Below, piece by piece: positions 42,960 through 51,370 of a stretch of DNA of 64,000 nucleotides. The position numbers were made by a program, and so were the translations under genes. Below the pieces are notes generated by a model that was not told where the DNA came from, did not search any database, and saw nothing but the letters and a program-made list of their open reading frames with translations. This DNA comes from Actinoplanes utahensis (GTDB taxonomy: Bacteria > Actinomycetota > Actinomycetes > Mycobacteriales > Micromonosporaceae). Location: NCBI RefSeq assembly GCF_016862455.1, contig NZ_BOMZ01000084.1, positions 1-64,000 of the forward strand, read 5' to 3'. Every line of letters starts with the position of its first letter. Positions within the stretch are counted from its first letter, which is position 1.

Positions 42960-43093
42960 CGGCCCAGAACCCTAGAGGCCGCGGCCGGGCGGCTGACTCC
43001 GCCTACCGGTGGAGTGTCGTCGCCGACAGGACCAGCCGAGGATCAGGTGTGAAGTCCACCGGCGTGCCGGACACAGACACGGTGTGAGGACAC

Positions 43094-43612
43094 ATGGACA
43101 CTGTTGAGGACCGCTTCACGCGGCTGTACCGGCATCATTATCCGGCTGTCGAGAGATATGTGCGGCGCCGCATCGAGGACGCCGACGTGCGCGACGTCGT
43201 GGCCGACGTCTTCCTGGTGGCGTGGCGGCGGATCGGCGACGTGCCGCCGGATCCCCTTCCCTGGCTGTACGGAACGGCCCGCCACGTGCTGGCCAACGAG
43301 CGGCGCGGCGCGCAACGCCGCACGTCGCTGGCCGCCCGGGTGGCCGGGCACACCGACGGCGAGTCGGCCGACCATGCCGACACGGTCGCCGGCCGGCTCA
43401 GTGTGGCGGCCGCGTTCGACCGGCTCCCGGACGCCGACGCCGAGGCGTTGCGCCTGGTCAGCTGGGAGGGGCTGTCGCTGCGGCAGGCGGCGCGGGCGCT
43501 GGACTGCTCGGTCCCGGCGTTCGCCATGCGGCTGCACCGGGCCCGGGCCCGCCTGCGCCGGGAACTCGCCCCGGCCCTGTCCGCCACCACCCTGGAAGGA
43601 GAACTCGCGTGA
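43094..43612 (+). CDS. ECF-type RNA polymerase sigma factor
   Basis: 172 residues. Region 2: FTRLYRHHYPAVERYVRRRI, VRDVVADVFLVAWRRIGDVP. Region 4: FDRLPDADAEALRLVSWEGL, SLRQAARALDCSVPAFAMRL. The final codons overlap the next gene start (GTGA), so the two are coupled. Confidence 0.88.
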   Translation: MDTVEDRFTRLYRHHYPAVERYVRRRIEDADVRDVVADVFLVAWRRIGDVPPDPLPWLYGTARHVLANERRGAQRRTSLAARVAGHTDGESADHADTVAGRLSVAAAFDRLPDADAEALRLVSWEGLSLRQAARALDCSVPAFAMRLHRARARLRRELAPALSATTLEGELA

Positions 43613-44580
43613 ACGTCAGCCGAATCCTGGAATCCCTCGACCCCGCGGCGGGACCACCGCTCGCCGGAGAACCCGATCAGGAAGCCGGTCTGCGGCGGAT
43701 CATGGCCACCGCGCGGTCCCTGCCGGCGAAGAACCGCCGGCGCCGCCCGGTCGTGGCAGCCGCGGCGGTTCTGGCCGTTCTGCTGGCCTATTTCCTCGTG
43801 CCGCGGCCACAGCCCGCCTTCGCGGTCACCCCCGCGCTGCTGACGTACTCGGGCGGCGGCGGTGACGCCGCGGCGCAGCTCACCGCGATCGCCGACCGGG
43901 CCGCCACCGCCCCGGCCCCGGGCAGCGGCGACCACGAGCACCTGGCCATCCAGTCCTGGTACCTGTGGACGCGGGTCGACGACGATCTGGTGAACAGCGT
44001 CGTCGTGCCGGGTCACACCGAGTCGTGGCGTGGCCCGGACGACTCCGGCCGGCGTACCAGCGGCCACGACGTCCCGGACGAGGGCCGGGTGGCGTGGCTG
44101 CTGGAGGGCATGCCCGGGTTGTTCGACCTCGACGACACCGAGAGGTACGGGCCCGGTCAGTTCCCGGGGATGTGGCGGGAGAAGCCGCCGGTGGACGGCA
44201 TCACCGCATGGCTGCAACAGGGACATCCGGTGGAGAACGGGCCGGCCGAGACCATCGTCGCCGTCACCGACCTGGCCCGGGAGCGGGTGCTCACCCCCGC
44301 CGTGCAGGCCGCGGTGCTGCGAACCGTCGCCGCGCTGCCCGGCCTCACCTACGACGGCGTCGTCACCGACCGGCTGGGCCGTCAAGGCCAGGCGTTCTCC
44401 CTGCTCTCCGACATGGGTGGGCTGCCGAGCCGGTACACGCTGATCGTCGATCCGGCCACCGGGCGGTTCCTCGGTCACGAACAGATGCTGACCGAGACCG
44501 CCGGCAAGCTGAACGTCCGGATCCCCGCGGTGATCGGTTACGAGGCGTACCGGACCGCGGAGTTCAGTTCCGTCCCGTGA
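43609..44580 (+). CDS. CU044_5270-like membrane protein paired with ECF sigma factor
   Basis: 323 residues. Cytoplasmic N-terminus of about 45 residues, an Arg-rich KNRRRRPVV stop-transfer then one membrane helix (about 47-62), and an outside domain with repeated extended strands (HLAIQSWYLWTRVDD; TVAALPGLTYDGVVTDRLGR; YTLIVDPATGRFLGHE). The arrangement matches the family annotated CU044_5270, usually encoded behind an ECF sigma gene and thought to act as its membrane regulator. The GTG start overlaps the sigma stop. Confidence 0.8.
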   Translation: MNVSRILESLDPAAGPPLAGEPDQEAGLRRIMATARSLPAKNRRRRPVVAAAAVLAVLLAYFLVPRPQPAFAVTPALLTYSGGGGDAAAQLTAIADRAATAPAPGSGDHEHLAIQSWYLWTRVDDDLVNSVVVPGHTESWRGPDDSGRRTSGHDVPDEGRVAWLLEGMPGLFDLDDTERYGPGQFPGMWREKPPVDGITAWLQQGHPVENGPAETIVAVTDLARERVLTPAVQAAVLRTVAALPGLTYDGVVTDRLGRQGQAFSLLSDMGGLPSRYTLIVDPATGRFLGHEQMLTETAGKLNVRIPAVIGYEAYRTAEFSSVP

Positions 44581-44646
44581 GCTGCGCTCTTCTCCACCGA
44601 GCCGGCCGTGTCCGGGCCACGTGATCGCGGCGGCCGGGCACGGCGG

Positions 44647-44674
44647 GTTTCAGCGGGCGTTCAGCCGCGTTCGG
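44647..44674. promoter_or_regulatory. Direct-repeat box upstream of OmpR-type regulator
   Basis: GTTTCAG (44647-44653), GTTCAG (44659-44664) and GTTCGG (44669-44674) recur at about 10-12 bp, in phase with one helix face, 14 bp before the regulator start. The core GTTCAGCCGCGTTC is identical to the box at 46715-46742. Confidence 0.6.
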
Positions 44675-44687
44675 CGAGGATTGCCGG

Positions 44688-45365
44688 ATGCGTGTACTGG
44701 TCGTCGAGGATGAGAAACGGCTCGCCTGGGCGCTGCGGGCCGGCCTGGAAGCCGAGGGGTTCGCCGTCGACGTGGCCGCCGACGGTACCGACGGGCTGTG
44801 GATGGCCCGGGAGAACGACTACGACGTGATCGTTCTCGACCTGATGCTGCCCGGCGTCAACGGCTACCAGGTGTGTGCGACGCTGCGCGCCGAGCGCGAC
44901 TGGACGCCGATCGTCATGCTCACCGCCAAGGACGGCGAATGGGATCAGGTGGAGGGCCTGGACACCGGCGCCGACGACTACCTGACCAAGCCGTTCTCGT
45001 TCCCGGTGCTGGTGGCGCGGCTGCGGGCGGTGGCCCGGCGCGGCGCCCGGGAACGGCCGGTGCAGCTGTCCGCCGGTGACCTTCGCATCGACCCGGCGGC
45101 CCGGCGGGTGTGGCGCGGCGACACCGAGATCGAGCTGACCGCCCGGGAGTTCTCGCTGCTGGGCTTCCTGGCCCGCAACACCGGCGACGTGGTCTCGAAA
45201 CGGCAGATCCTCGAGGCGGTGTGGGACGTCGACTTCGACGGCGACCCGAACATCGTCGAGGTCTACGTCAGGCACCTCCGCAACAAGATCGACCGCCCGT
45301 TCGGCCGGGAGGCTATCCAGACGCTGCGCGGGGCGGGTTACCGGCTGGAGGGCAACGGTGGTTGA
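44688..45365 (+). CDS. OmpR-family response regulator
   Basis: 225 residues. Receiver with VLVVEDEKRLA, Asp near residue 51 in VIVLDLMLPG, and LTKPFSFP. Winged-HTH output domain: IELTAREFSLLGFLARNTGD, VVEVYVRHLRNKI-like text (here IVEVYVRHLRNKIDRPF) and LRGAGYRL. The kinase gene starts within its last codons. Direct repeats before its own start and before the PepSY gene suggest autoregulation and a target. Confidence 0.9.
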   Translation: MRVLVVEDEKRLAWALRAGLEAEGFAVDVAADGTDGLWMARENDYDVIVLDLMLPGVNGYQVCATLRAERDWTPIVMLTAKDGEWDQVEGLDTGADDYLTKPFSFPVLVARLRAVARRGARERPVQLSAGDLRIDPAARRVWRGDTEIELTAREFSLLGFLARNTGDVVSKRQILEAVWDVDFDGDPNIVEVYVRHLRNKIDRPFGREAIQTLRGAGYRLEGNGG

Positions 45366-46689
45366 ACGGGCGTCGGTGCGGTGGCGGACCACGATCGCCG
45401 CCCTGATCGTGATGACGATCGCGCTGACCGGCGGCGCGATCGCGCTGGTCCTGCTGACCCGGTCCACGATGCGCGCCGGGATCGAGGCCGCCGCGGAGGC
45501 TCAGGCGGAGAGCATCGCGCAGCAGCTCGGCTCCGTCCCCGGCGGGGGACCGGTGTTCATCCCCGGCGGCGGTGACGATCTGATCTGGCAGATCTCCGGG
45601 GACGACGGCGAGGTCAGCTCGTCCGACCCGGATCTGCGCGCCGCGCCCCTGCGGGACACGGCGCGGACCCGGCTGCCCGGCTCCGACGACCCGTACGTCG
45701 TCGTCACCGAGAAGGCCGGGCGCCACACCGTCGCGGTGGCCGCCTCCCTGGAGGAGGTCGACGACGCCACCGAAGCCCTGATCACCCCGCTGCTGACCGG
45801 CGTTCCGGTGGTCCTGATCCTGATCGGCGGCATCGTCTGGCTGGTGGTGACCCGCGCCCTCGCCCCGGTCGAGCGGATCCGCCGCGAGGTCGAGGAGATC
45901 ACCGGCGAACGGCTGGACCGGCGTGTTCCCGAGCCGCCGTCCCGCGACGAGATCCACCGCCTCGCCCACACCATGAACCGGATGCTCGCCCGTCTCCAGG
46001 ACTCCCGCGACCGGCAGCAGCGGTTCGTCGCCGACGCCTCGCACGAGCTGCGGTCGCCGCTGGCCGGCATCCGGCAGGCCGCCGAGGTCGCCCGCTCGCA
46101 TCCCGGCGCCCTGCCCGAAGGGGAACTGGCCGAGGCGGTGCTGGAGGAGTCCGGCCGGATGGAACGCCTGGTCGGCCAGCTGCTGCTGCTCACCCGTACC
46201 GGCGGCGCCGAGACCCACCCCGCGCACGACGTGGACCTCGACGATCTGGCGCTGGCGGAGGCGAAACGGCTGCGCCGGGCCGGGCTCACCGTCGACACCA
46301 CAGGCGTCGGCCCGGGCCGGGTCCGCGGCGACCGGACAGCGCTGGCCCAGGTGGTCCGCAACCTCGCCGACAACGCGGCCCGGCACGCCCGCCACACGAT
46401 GGCGATCGCCGTCCGCCCGTCCGGCGGCGCGGTCGAGCTGACGGTCGACGACGACGGCGATGGTGTCCCCGAGGACCAGCGGGAACGCGTCTTCGAACGG
46501 TTCGTGCGCCTGGACGAGGCGCGGGCCCGCGATGCGGGCGGCAGCGGCCTCGGCCTGGCCATCGTGAAGGAGATCGTCGTGGCGCACGGTGGGGCGGTCT
46601 CGGTCGCGGTCTCCCCGTGGGGAGGGGCGAGATTCCTGGTACGGCTACCCGAACCGCCTCCCGCGGAGCCCGTTCCACCGCGGCCCTGA
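45358..46689 (+). CDS. Sensor histidine kinase (HisKA type)
   Basis: 443 residues. Membrane helix about 12-35, an extracytoplasmic domain of about 120, a second helix (VVLILIGGIVWLVVTRA), a HAMP region, a HisKA domain with FVADASHELRSPLAGIRQAA and an HATPase domain with VVRNLADNAARHA and DDDGDGVPEDQR and GSGLGLAIV. The GTG at 45358 overlaps the regulator's end by eight bases. With the regulator and the PepSY gene it forms a compact three-gene module. Confidence 0.9.
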   Translation: MVERASVRWRTTIAALIVMTIALTGGAIALVLLTRSTMRAGIEAAAEAQAESIAQQLGSVPGGGPVFIPGGGDDLIWQISGDDGEVSSSDPDLRAAPLRDTARTRLPGSDDPYVVVTEKAGRHTVAVAASLEEVDDATEALITPLLTGVPVVLILIGGIVWLVVTRALAPVERIRREVEEITGERLDRRVPEPPSRDEIHRLAHTMNRMLARLQDSRDRQQRFVADASHELRSPLAGIRQAAEVARSHPGALPEGELAEAVLEESGRMERLVGQLLLLTRTGGAETHPAHDVDLDDLALAEAKRLRRAGLTVDTTGVGPGRVRGDRTALAQVVRNLADNAARHARHTMAIAVRPSGGAVELTVDDDGDGVPEDQRERVFERFVRLDEARARDAGGSGLGLAIVKEIVVAHGGAVSVAVSPWGGARFLVRLPEPPPAEPVPPRP

Positions 46690-46714
46690 ACTCGCATCGG
46701 GTTCCTGAAAACCC

Positions 46715-46742
46715 GTTCAGCCGCGTTCAGGTGAGCTTCAGG
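46715..46742. promoter_or_regulatory. Direct-repeat box upstream of PepSY gene
   Basis: GTTCAG (46715-46720), GTTCAG (46725-46730) and GCTTCAGG (46735-46742) repeat at an exact 10-bp period. The core GTTCAGCCGCGTTC is shared with the box before the response regulator gene. Confidence 0.65.
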
Positions 46743-46802
46743 ATCATCGGCGCATGCTGTGGGCGTACCCGATGTTCCCGATTGTGAAAGAGGCAGCAGC
46801 CG

Positions 46803-47312
46803 ATGAACACCGCCAAGCTCCGCAGCAAGCGCGTCATCATCGCCGGGGTCGCCGTCGCGGCCGCGCTGGGCGCCGGCGGCACCGTGTGGGCGACCGCGGC
46901 CAGCGCCGGCGAGGTCTCCGGCGCCGACCGGGACCGGGCCGTGAACGCCGCCACCCAGGCCGTGCCCGGCACCGTCGTCGAGGTGGAGCAGAGCGACGAC
47001 CAGGGCGAGGCGTACGAGGTGGAGATCCGCAAGGCCGACGGTGCCGAGGTGACCGTGGTCCTCGACAAGGATCTGAAGGTCGTGGCGCAGGAGGCCGACG
47101 ACGACGCGGCCGGGCCCGCGCTCACCGCCGAGCAGCGTACCTCCGCCGAGACCGCGGCCCGCGACGCCGTCGGCGGCGGCACCGTCCTGGACGTGGAGGC
47201 GTCCGGTGACGGTTACGAGGCCGAGGTCCGCGACGCCGCCGGCAAGGAGTGGGACGTCGACCTGGACGCCGGTTTCAAGGTCGTCACCAAGACCGCCGAC
47301 GACGAGGACTGA
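46803..47312 (+). CDS. Secreted PepSY-domain protein
   Basis: 169 residues. A signal or anchor helix (about 10-33, ending ATAASAG) is followed by two PepSY-like repeats: DRDRAVNAATQAVPGTVVEV ... DKDLKVVAQEAD and RTSAETAARDAVGGGTVLDV ... DAGFKVVTKTAD. PepSY proteins act outside the membrane, often as protease inhibitors or regulators of a sensor kinase. GAGGCAG precedes the ATG. It shares promoter repeats with the adjacent two-component system, so it is likely its target, perhaps feeding back on the sensor. Confidence 0.85.
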   Translation: MNTAKLRSKRVIIAGVAVAAALGAGGTVWATAASAGEVSGADRDRAVNAATQAVPGTVVEVEQSDDQGEAYEVEIRKADGAEVTVVLDKDLKVVAQEADDDAAGPALTAEQRTSAETAARDAVGGGTVLDVEASGDGYEAEVRDAAGKEWDVDLDAGFKVVTKTADDED

Positions 47313-47323
47313 CCGGCCGGCGC

Positions 47324-47360
47324 CACGCCGGGATCACCGCCCCGCGGTGATCCCGGCGTG
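47324..47360 (+). terminator. Terminator after PepSY gene
   Basis: A perfect 17-bp stem (47324-47340 with 47344-47360) and a 3-nt loop lie 11 bp after the PepSY stop. Confidence 0.85.
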
Positions 47361-47459
47361 CCATTCTCCGGTGGAACGACATTGCAGTCCTTGATTCGAT
47401 TGTCCGTTCTTTCACAGACGCGTCACGATGGAGTACGCGACTGCATCGGGGGAACGCAC

Positions 47460-47627
47460 GTGAACACGAAACGACTGCAAGCCGGCCGAGACGTCCACTG
47501 GCCGGTGAACGAGAAGAGATACGTGAGCCGTCTCCGTGCGGCGGATCTTCCGGCCAACGAGTCCTGGCCTGCGCATCTGCCCCCGGAGAAAGGGTGGCCG
47601 CCCCGATTCGGCCGGCCGCGGAATTGA
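47460..47627 (+). CDS. Possible small basic protein
   Basis: A GTG at 47460 behind GGGGGAA opens 55 codons with KRLQAGRDVHWPVNEKRYVS, then a proline-rich end (LPPEKGWPPRFGRPRN). Third positions are less GC-rich than neighbouring genes, and upstream DNA is A/T richer than average, as for a promoter. No family recognised; it may be noncoding. Confidence 0.35.
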   Translation: MNTKRLQAGRDVHWPVNEKRYVSRLRAADLPANESWPAHLPPEKGWPPRFGRPRN

Positions 47628-47631
47628 GTTC

Positions 47632-47853
47632 TCACCCGCCCAGGTGCCGCAGCACGGCGAGCACCCGTTTGATGTAACCGCCGTCGTTGGTGAGGCCGAG
47701 CTTTTCGAAGATCGCATTGACGTGCTTCTCCACCGCGCTCTGCGAGATGAACAGTTCCTGGCCGATCCTGCCGTTCGTCTGCCCCTGCGCCATCCGGTCC
47801 AGCACCTCACGCTCGCGGCGGGTCGGCGTGCCGAGCGGGTCGGCGTGCGCGGG
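47632..47853 (-). pseudogene. Orphan LuxR-type HTH, remnant of a NarL-type regulator
   Basis: The frame ending at 47632-47634 reads TPTRREREVLDRMAQGQTNG, then RIGQELFISQSAVEKHVNAI and FEKLGLTNDGGYIKRVLAVL. That is a complete LuxR C-terminal helix-turn-helix. The frame is closed upstream by TGA at 47854-47856 and has no ATG, GTG or TTG start in its N-terminal part. The receiver domain is missing. Codon use is still that of a real gene, so the truncation looks recent. Confidence 0.7.
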
Positions 47854-47914
47854 TCATGTCTTCGACGCTAGGCACCGGCGCCGGTCAGACCCATGGGGTA
47901 CGGCCCAGCATCGA

Positions 47915-47930
47915 CTGTGGTCGACCACAG
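47915..47930. promoter_or_regulatory. Perfect 16-bp palindrome
   Basis: CTGTGGTCGACCACAG is a perfect 16-bp palindrome between the LuxR remnant and the small membrane protein gene. It resembles an operator whose gene has decayed. Confidence 0.4.
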
Positions 47931-47954
47931 CTCCCGCAGCGGGTCACTCGGCCG

Positions 47955-48191
47955 TCAGGAGTGCCGACAGCGGGTCGCCGCGCTCGCCAGATCGACCGCG
48001 ACGACCCCCGCGTTGGCGGCGCCGACGGCTCGGACCAGCCCGAAGTCGCTCTCCTGCCAGCCCTGCATCTGCTGCTCGAAGGCCAGTCCGGCGAACATGC
48101 GCTCGGCCGCCCGCCAGGCCTCCGCCACGATCAGCGCGCCACCGCCGGCCAGCATCACCGCCGCCGCGACGACGATCCGCGGCCTGCCCAC
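47955..48191 (-). CDS. Small single-pass membrane protein
   Basis: 78 residues from GTG 48191 behind GGAGA. The N-terminal MGRPRIVVAAAVMLAGGGAL is a signal or anchor helix, and the rest is helical (AWRAAERMFAGLAFEQQMQG; VRAVGAANAGVVAVDLASA). Third codon positions are almost all G/C, which argues for a real gene. No family recognised. It lies before the truncated LuxR frame. Confidence 0.55.
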   Translation of the reverse strand: MGRPRIVVAAAVMLAGGGALIVAEAWRAAERMFAGLAFEQQMQGWQESDFGLVRAVGAANAGVVAVDLASAATRCRHS

Positions 48192-48295
48192 AACCGGTCT
48201 CCGGTTCCCGTTCCCCGTTCATGAGCGGGAAATTACCGGCCGTTTGTGCGCGAACGGTGATGACGATGAGCCGGTTCGATGGAGTTCCGGCACCC

Positions 48296-48352
48296 CCGGC
48301 TGGTCGTCACGGCTGCCTCAGCGGCCCGGAGACAGCCGTGACGACCAGCCGG
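48296..48352 (-). terminator. Large hairpin after hypothetical gene
   Basis: CCGGCTGGTCGTCACGGCTG (48296-48315) is matched perfectly by its complement at 48333-48352: 20-bp arms and a 17-nt loop. It begins 8 bp beyond the stop of the minus-strand gene at 48361. The rest of 48192-48360 is featureless. Confidence 0.7.
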
Positions 48353-48360
48353 ACGGGATC

Positions 48361-48963
48361 TCAGCCGGGTGGGCGGGACGCCTCGGCGATCAGGTGCAGC
48401 ACCCACAGCGAGGCGCCGGCCCGGGACCAGCCGCTCCAGTCGTCGGCCGCACGGGTGTCCCGGCGGACCTGCCCGAACCGGCGGCGCAGGTCGCTCGCCC
48501 GCTCCCACCGGGTGTCGCCGTCCAGGACCGCGGACGCGAGGGCCAGGACGTCCGGGTCGGCGTCCCGTCCCCGGACCGGGCGGCCTGCCGCGGTCCGCCG
48601 CAGCACGTAGCCGAGGGCGAACCGGGCGGCCGCGCTCCGGTCGCCGTACCAGACGTCGCCGCGCGGAAGGCCGTCGCGGGGGTGCGGGATGCGGTGGCCA
48701 CGGCGTTTGGCTTCGGTACGCCGTACCGCGTACGCCCGCATCTCGGCCAGCCACAACCGGCGGCTGGCGTCGAGCGCGCCGACGGCCCGCAGCAGCGCCG
48801 CCTCCTCGTGGTGGAACCGGCCGGCGACCTGCCCGAGATAGCCGAACGTGGCCTGGAAACCGATCGGCGCGTACTGCCCCACGCACTGGGCGAGAGCGTT
48901 GATCCGGCGCCCGTAGGGCAACGACGGATCCCGCACCTTGCGCACATCGGTTCCGAAACTCAC
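48361..48963 (-). CDS. Hypothetical helical protein
   Basis: 200 residues from GTG 48963. It is helical and charge-rich, with INALAQCVGQYAPIGFQATF, LLRAVGALDASRRLWLAEMR and a tail WVLHLIAEASRPPG. No signal peptide and no recognised domain. Codon use supports a real gene. It stands alone with a strong terminator. Function unknown. Confidence 0.6.
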   Translation of the reverse strand: MSFGTDVRKVRDPSLPYGRRINALAQCVGQYAPIGFQATFGYLGQVAGRFHHEEAALLRAVGALDASRRLWLAEMRAYAVRRTEAKRRGHRIPHPRDGLPRGDVWYGDRSAAARFALGYVLRRTAAGRPVRGRDADPDVLALASAVLDGDTRWERASDLRRRFGQVRRDTRAADDWSGWSRAGASLWVLHLIAEASRPPG

Positions 48964-49007
48964 GCGGCGACCTTAGCGTCCGGGCCCGTCCGCGGCGTGC
49001 TCGAGTG

Positions 49008-49679
49008 TCAACCGTTGCGGTTCTGCGGTGACGGCAGGCGGAAGAGGGTGCCCAGTCTGCGCAGGGCTTCGCGGTCGCCGGTCGCGGAGGCGGTGCCGTC
49101 CTCGAACGCGTGGGTGAGGGTGAGCTCGTGGCCGGTGATGCGGAGGAACGCGTCCTTGCTGATCGTGATGGTGGCGTCCGGGTGCTGGGCGGGTCCGTGC
49201 GATGTCTCGATCGTCCCGTCGTCGACGCGCGCATGGAAGGGTTCGTCGCCGATGCGGAACTCGTACACCGCGCGGAGCCCGGCGGCGGCCTCCGCGTCGA
49301 AGCAGGCCTGCAGGCCGAGGACCGCCCAGCCGGGGTGGAACGTCTCGGTCTCGCGCCGTTCCCCCATCGCCCATTTCAGGCCCCACCGGGCGAGCGACAG
49401 GACTGCTGGGCCGAGTTCCTCGCCGGCCTCGGTGAGCGCGTACGCCGGTGTGCGGGCCGGCGGCGGAAGCGTGACCCGGCGTGCGAGCCCCTCGTGTTCC
49501 AGGTGTTTGAGGCGGGCGGCGAGCAGTCCGGTGCCGAGACCACGCAGGCTCGCCTGGAGGTCACCGAACCGTTTGGGGCCGGTCAGCAGCTCACGGATCA
49601 GCAGCAGGGTCCAGCGCTCGCCGATGAGATCGAGGGTGCGCGCGGTCGCGCAGTACTGGTTGTACGTTCGCTGCTCCAC
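49008..49679 (-). CDS. HxlR-family regulator with SCP2-like C-terminus
   Basis: 223 residues. The N-terminal winged HTH is typical of HxlR: YCATARTLDLIGERWTLLLI, RELLTGPKRFGDLQASLRGL, LLAARLKHLEHEGL. The extra C-terminal half (DATITISKDAFLRITGHELT) is SCP2/sterol-carrier-like, found in a subgroup of these regulators. GTG 49679 starts 9 bp after the hydrolase stop, the last gene of a three-gene operon. It probably regulates that operon, the divergent ohr, or both. Confidence 0.85.
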   Translation of the reverse strand: MEQRTYNQYCATARTLDLIGERWTLLLIRELLTGPKRFGDLQASLRGLGTGLLAARLKHLEHEGLARRVTLPPPARTPAYALTEAGEELGPAVLSLARWGLKWAMGERRETETFHPGWAVLGLQACFDAEAAAGLRAVYEFRIGDEPFHARVDDGTIETSHGPAQHPDATITISKDAFLRITGHELTLTHAFEDGTASATGDREALRRLGTLFRLPSPQNRNG

Positions 49680-49688
49680 TTCATTATT

Positions 49689-50384
49689 TTAGACTTCGCA
49701 CTTCTCGCTCTTGAACGGATGCGCCCGCAGGAGGATCCGCGCGAGGGATTGCGGGTCGGTGAGCATCACGTCGTGCGGTCCGTCCAGCGCGATCGTCCGG
49801 TACCCCAGGGCTGCACCGAACCGGTCGAAGGGATGGGTCTGCGGTCTGCAGTAGACGGCCGTTCCGGCGATCCGGTCGACGGCCCCGGTCAAGCGAGTGG
49901 GCTCGGTGAACGTGCGAAGCGGCTGCGCGACCATGCGCTCGGCCAGCAGGGCTGCGGTGTCCGGATCGTGGATGCCGAACGCCGCCGGTGGTGGGGCCGG
50001 TACCCGGTGGCCGCTGCCGAGAGTCTCGGCGGCCGTGCGGACCGCGGCGACGAAGGGCTCGGAGGCCAGGCTGAACAGGCTCGAACCGTCGGGGCCCGCC
50101 CATCCGTCCACGAGGACGATGTGGCCGGCGAGGCCGGGTCGCGCATCGGCCGCCTCTCGGACGACCAGGCCCGCGTAACTGTGACCGACGAGCACGATGT
50201 CGTCCTCCGCGACGCTGTCGAGGGCGGCGACGACCGTCCGGGTGTGGTCGTGGAGCCCCTGGTCGCCGGGAGCACTGAGATCGGGGGTGAGGGTGCGGGC
50301 GCCGGCGGCGTGCAGCAGCGTCACGGTACGGTCCCAGGCCCAGGGGCCGTGCCAGGCGCCGTGGACGAGTACGAAGGTCGTCAT
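49689..50384 (-). CDS. Alpha/beta hydrolase (esterase type)
   Basis: 231 residues. TTFVLVHGAWHGPWAWD, nucleophile in GHSYAG and histidine in LDGPHDVMLTDP resemble the salicylate-esterase/MEK-type branch of plant and bacterial hydrolases. The ATG at 50384 overlaps the LLM gene stop by four bases. Co-expression with an LLM oxidoreductase suggests a two-step pathway acting on a small ester or lactone; the substrate is unknown. Confidence 0.85.
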   Translation of the reverse strand: MTTFVLVHGAWHGPWAWDRTVTLLHAAGARTLTPDLSAPGDQGLHDHTRTVVAALDSVAEDDIVLVGHSYAGLVVREAADARPGLAGHIVLVDGWAGPDGSSLFSLASEPFVAAVRTAAETLGSGHRVPAPPPAAFGIHDPDTAALLAERMVAQPLRTFTEPTRLTGAVDRIAGTAVYCRPQTHPFDRFGAALGYRTIALDGPHDVMLTDPQSLARILLRAHPFKSEKCEV

Positions 50385-51337
50385 CGGGATCTCTCCTTGC
50401 GAAGCAGGGGCAGGACTCGGGCGGCGAACTCCTCCAGGTCCGACTCGTGGTCGTCGGTCGCGAGGCGGATCACCAGGTGCCGGGCGCCGGCTCCGACGTA
50501 TCCGTGCAACCAGTCGGCGGCTTCATCAGCGGTACCGGCGAACATGGCCTGGATCGACGCGACGAGGGGCAGCGGAGCGTTGTAATAGCTTTCGATGCTG
50601 TCGCGCAGGCGCTGACGCGCCCGCTGCGGGTCGTCGTCGAGGCAGAGCGTCGCGTAGAGGGCCGGCGTGACCGCCCGGCCGGGCGTCGCCGTCCCACCCT
50701 CTCGGATGACGTCGTACTCCTGCGCGTACCGGGTCGCCGTGGGCGGATAGGGCAGCCAGCCGTCGGCGAGACGGGCCACCCGCCCCAGTGCCGGTCCGCC
50801 GCTGCCGGCCAGCCAGATCGGCGGTCCTCCGGGCCGGGACGGCCGGGGCACGAGGCGCACGTCGTCGAAGGCGAAGTGCCTGCCGTGGTGGGACACCGCG
50901 TCGCCCGACCAGAGCCGCCGCATGGCGTGGATCGATTCCTCCATGCGACTGCCGCGGCCGGTGAAGGCGATGCCGATCGCTGCGAACTGGGCCCGGGTCT
51001 CCGCGCTCGGGAACCCGCCACCCATGCCGACGATCAACCGTCCGTCCGACAGCCGGTCCAGGGTCGCCAGTTGATGCGCCAACAGGATCGGATGGCGGAG
51101 GGCCGGCAGCATCACCGCCGTTCCGAGCGTCACCCGTTCGGTGGCCTGGGCCACGGCGGCCAGCAGCAGCAGCGAGTCCGCGCGCGGCCGGGAGACAGGA
51201 CTGTCGCCTGCCCACACCGAGTCGAACCCGGACGCCTCCGCCCGTCGCGCCTGGCCGACCAGCCGACTGGACTCGTGCTCTCCCCCAACGGCCTGGTCGC
51301 GTGACGGCAACAAGTAACCGATCTCCAGCTTGGTCAT
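50381..51337 (-). CDS. LLM-class flavin/F420-dependent oxidoreductase
   Basis: 318 residues. LEIGYLLPSRDQAV, AEASGFDSVWAGDSP, RVTLGTAVMLPALRHPILLA, LSDGRLIVGMGGGFPSAETR are typical of the luciferase-like family. The ATG at 51337 was chosen: the longer frame to 51565 is antisense to ohr. First gene of the LLM-hydrolase-HxlR operon. It is divergent from ohr 94 bp away with a dyad between. Confidence 0.85.
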   Translation of the reverse strand: MTKLEIGYLLPSRDQAVGGEHESSRLVGQARRAEASGFDSVWAGDSPVSRPRADSLLLLAAVAQATERVTLGTAVMLPALRHPILLAHQLATLDRLSDGRLIVGMGGGFPSAETRAQFAAIGIAFTGRGSRMEESIHAMRRLWSGDAVSHHGRHFAFDDVRLVPRPSRPGGPPIWLAGSGGPALGRVARLADGWLPYPPTATRYAQEYDVIREGGTATPGRAVTPALYATLCLDDDPQRARQRLRDSIESYYNAPLPLVASIQAMFAGTADEAADWLHGYVGAGARHLVIRLATDDHESDLEEFAARVLPLLRKERSR

Positions 51338-51370
51338 CGCTTCTCCCGTCGTCGTCGCCGAGCCTAGCCG

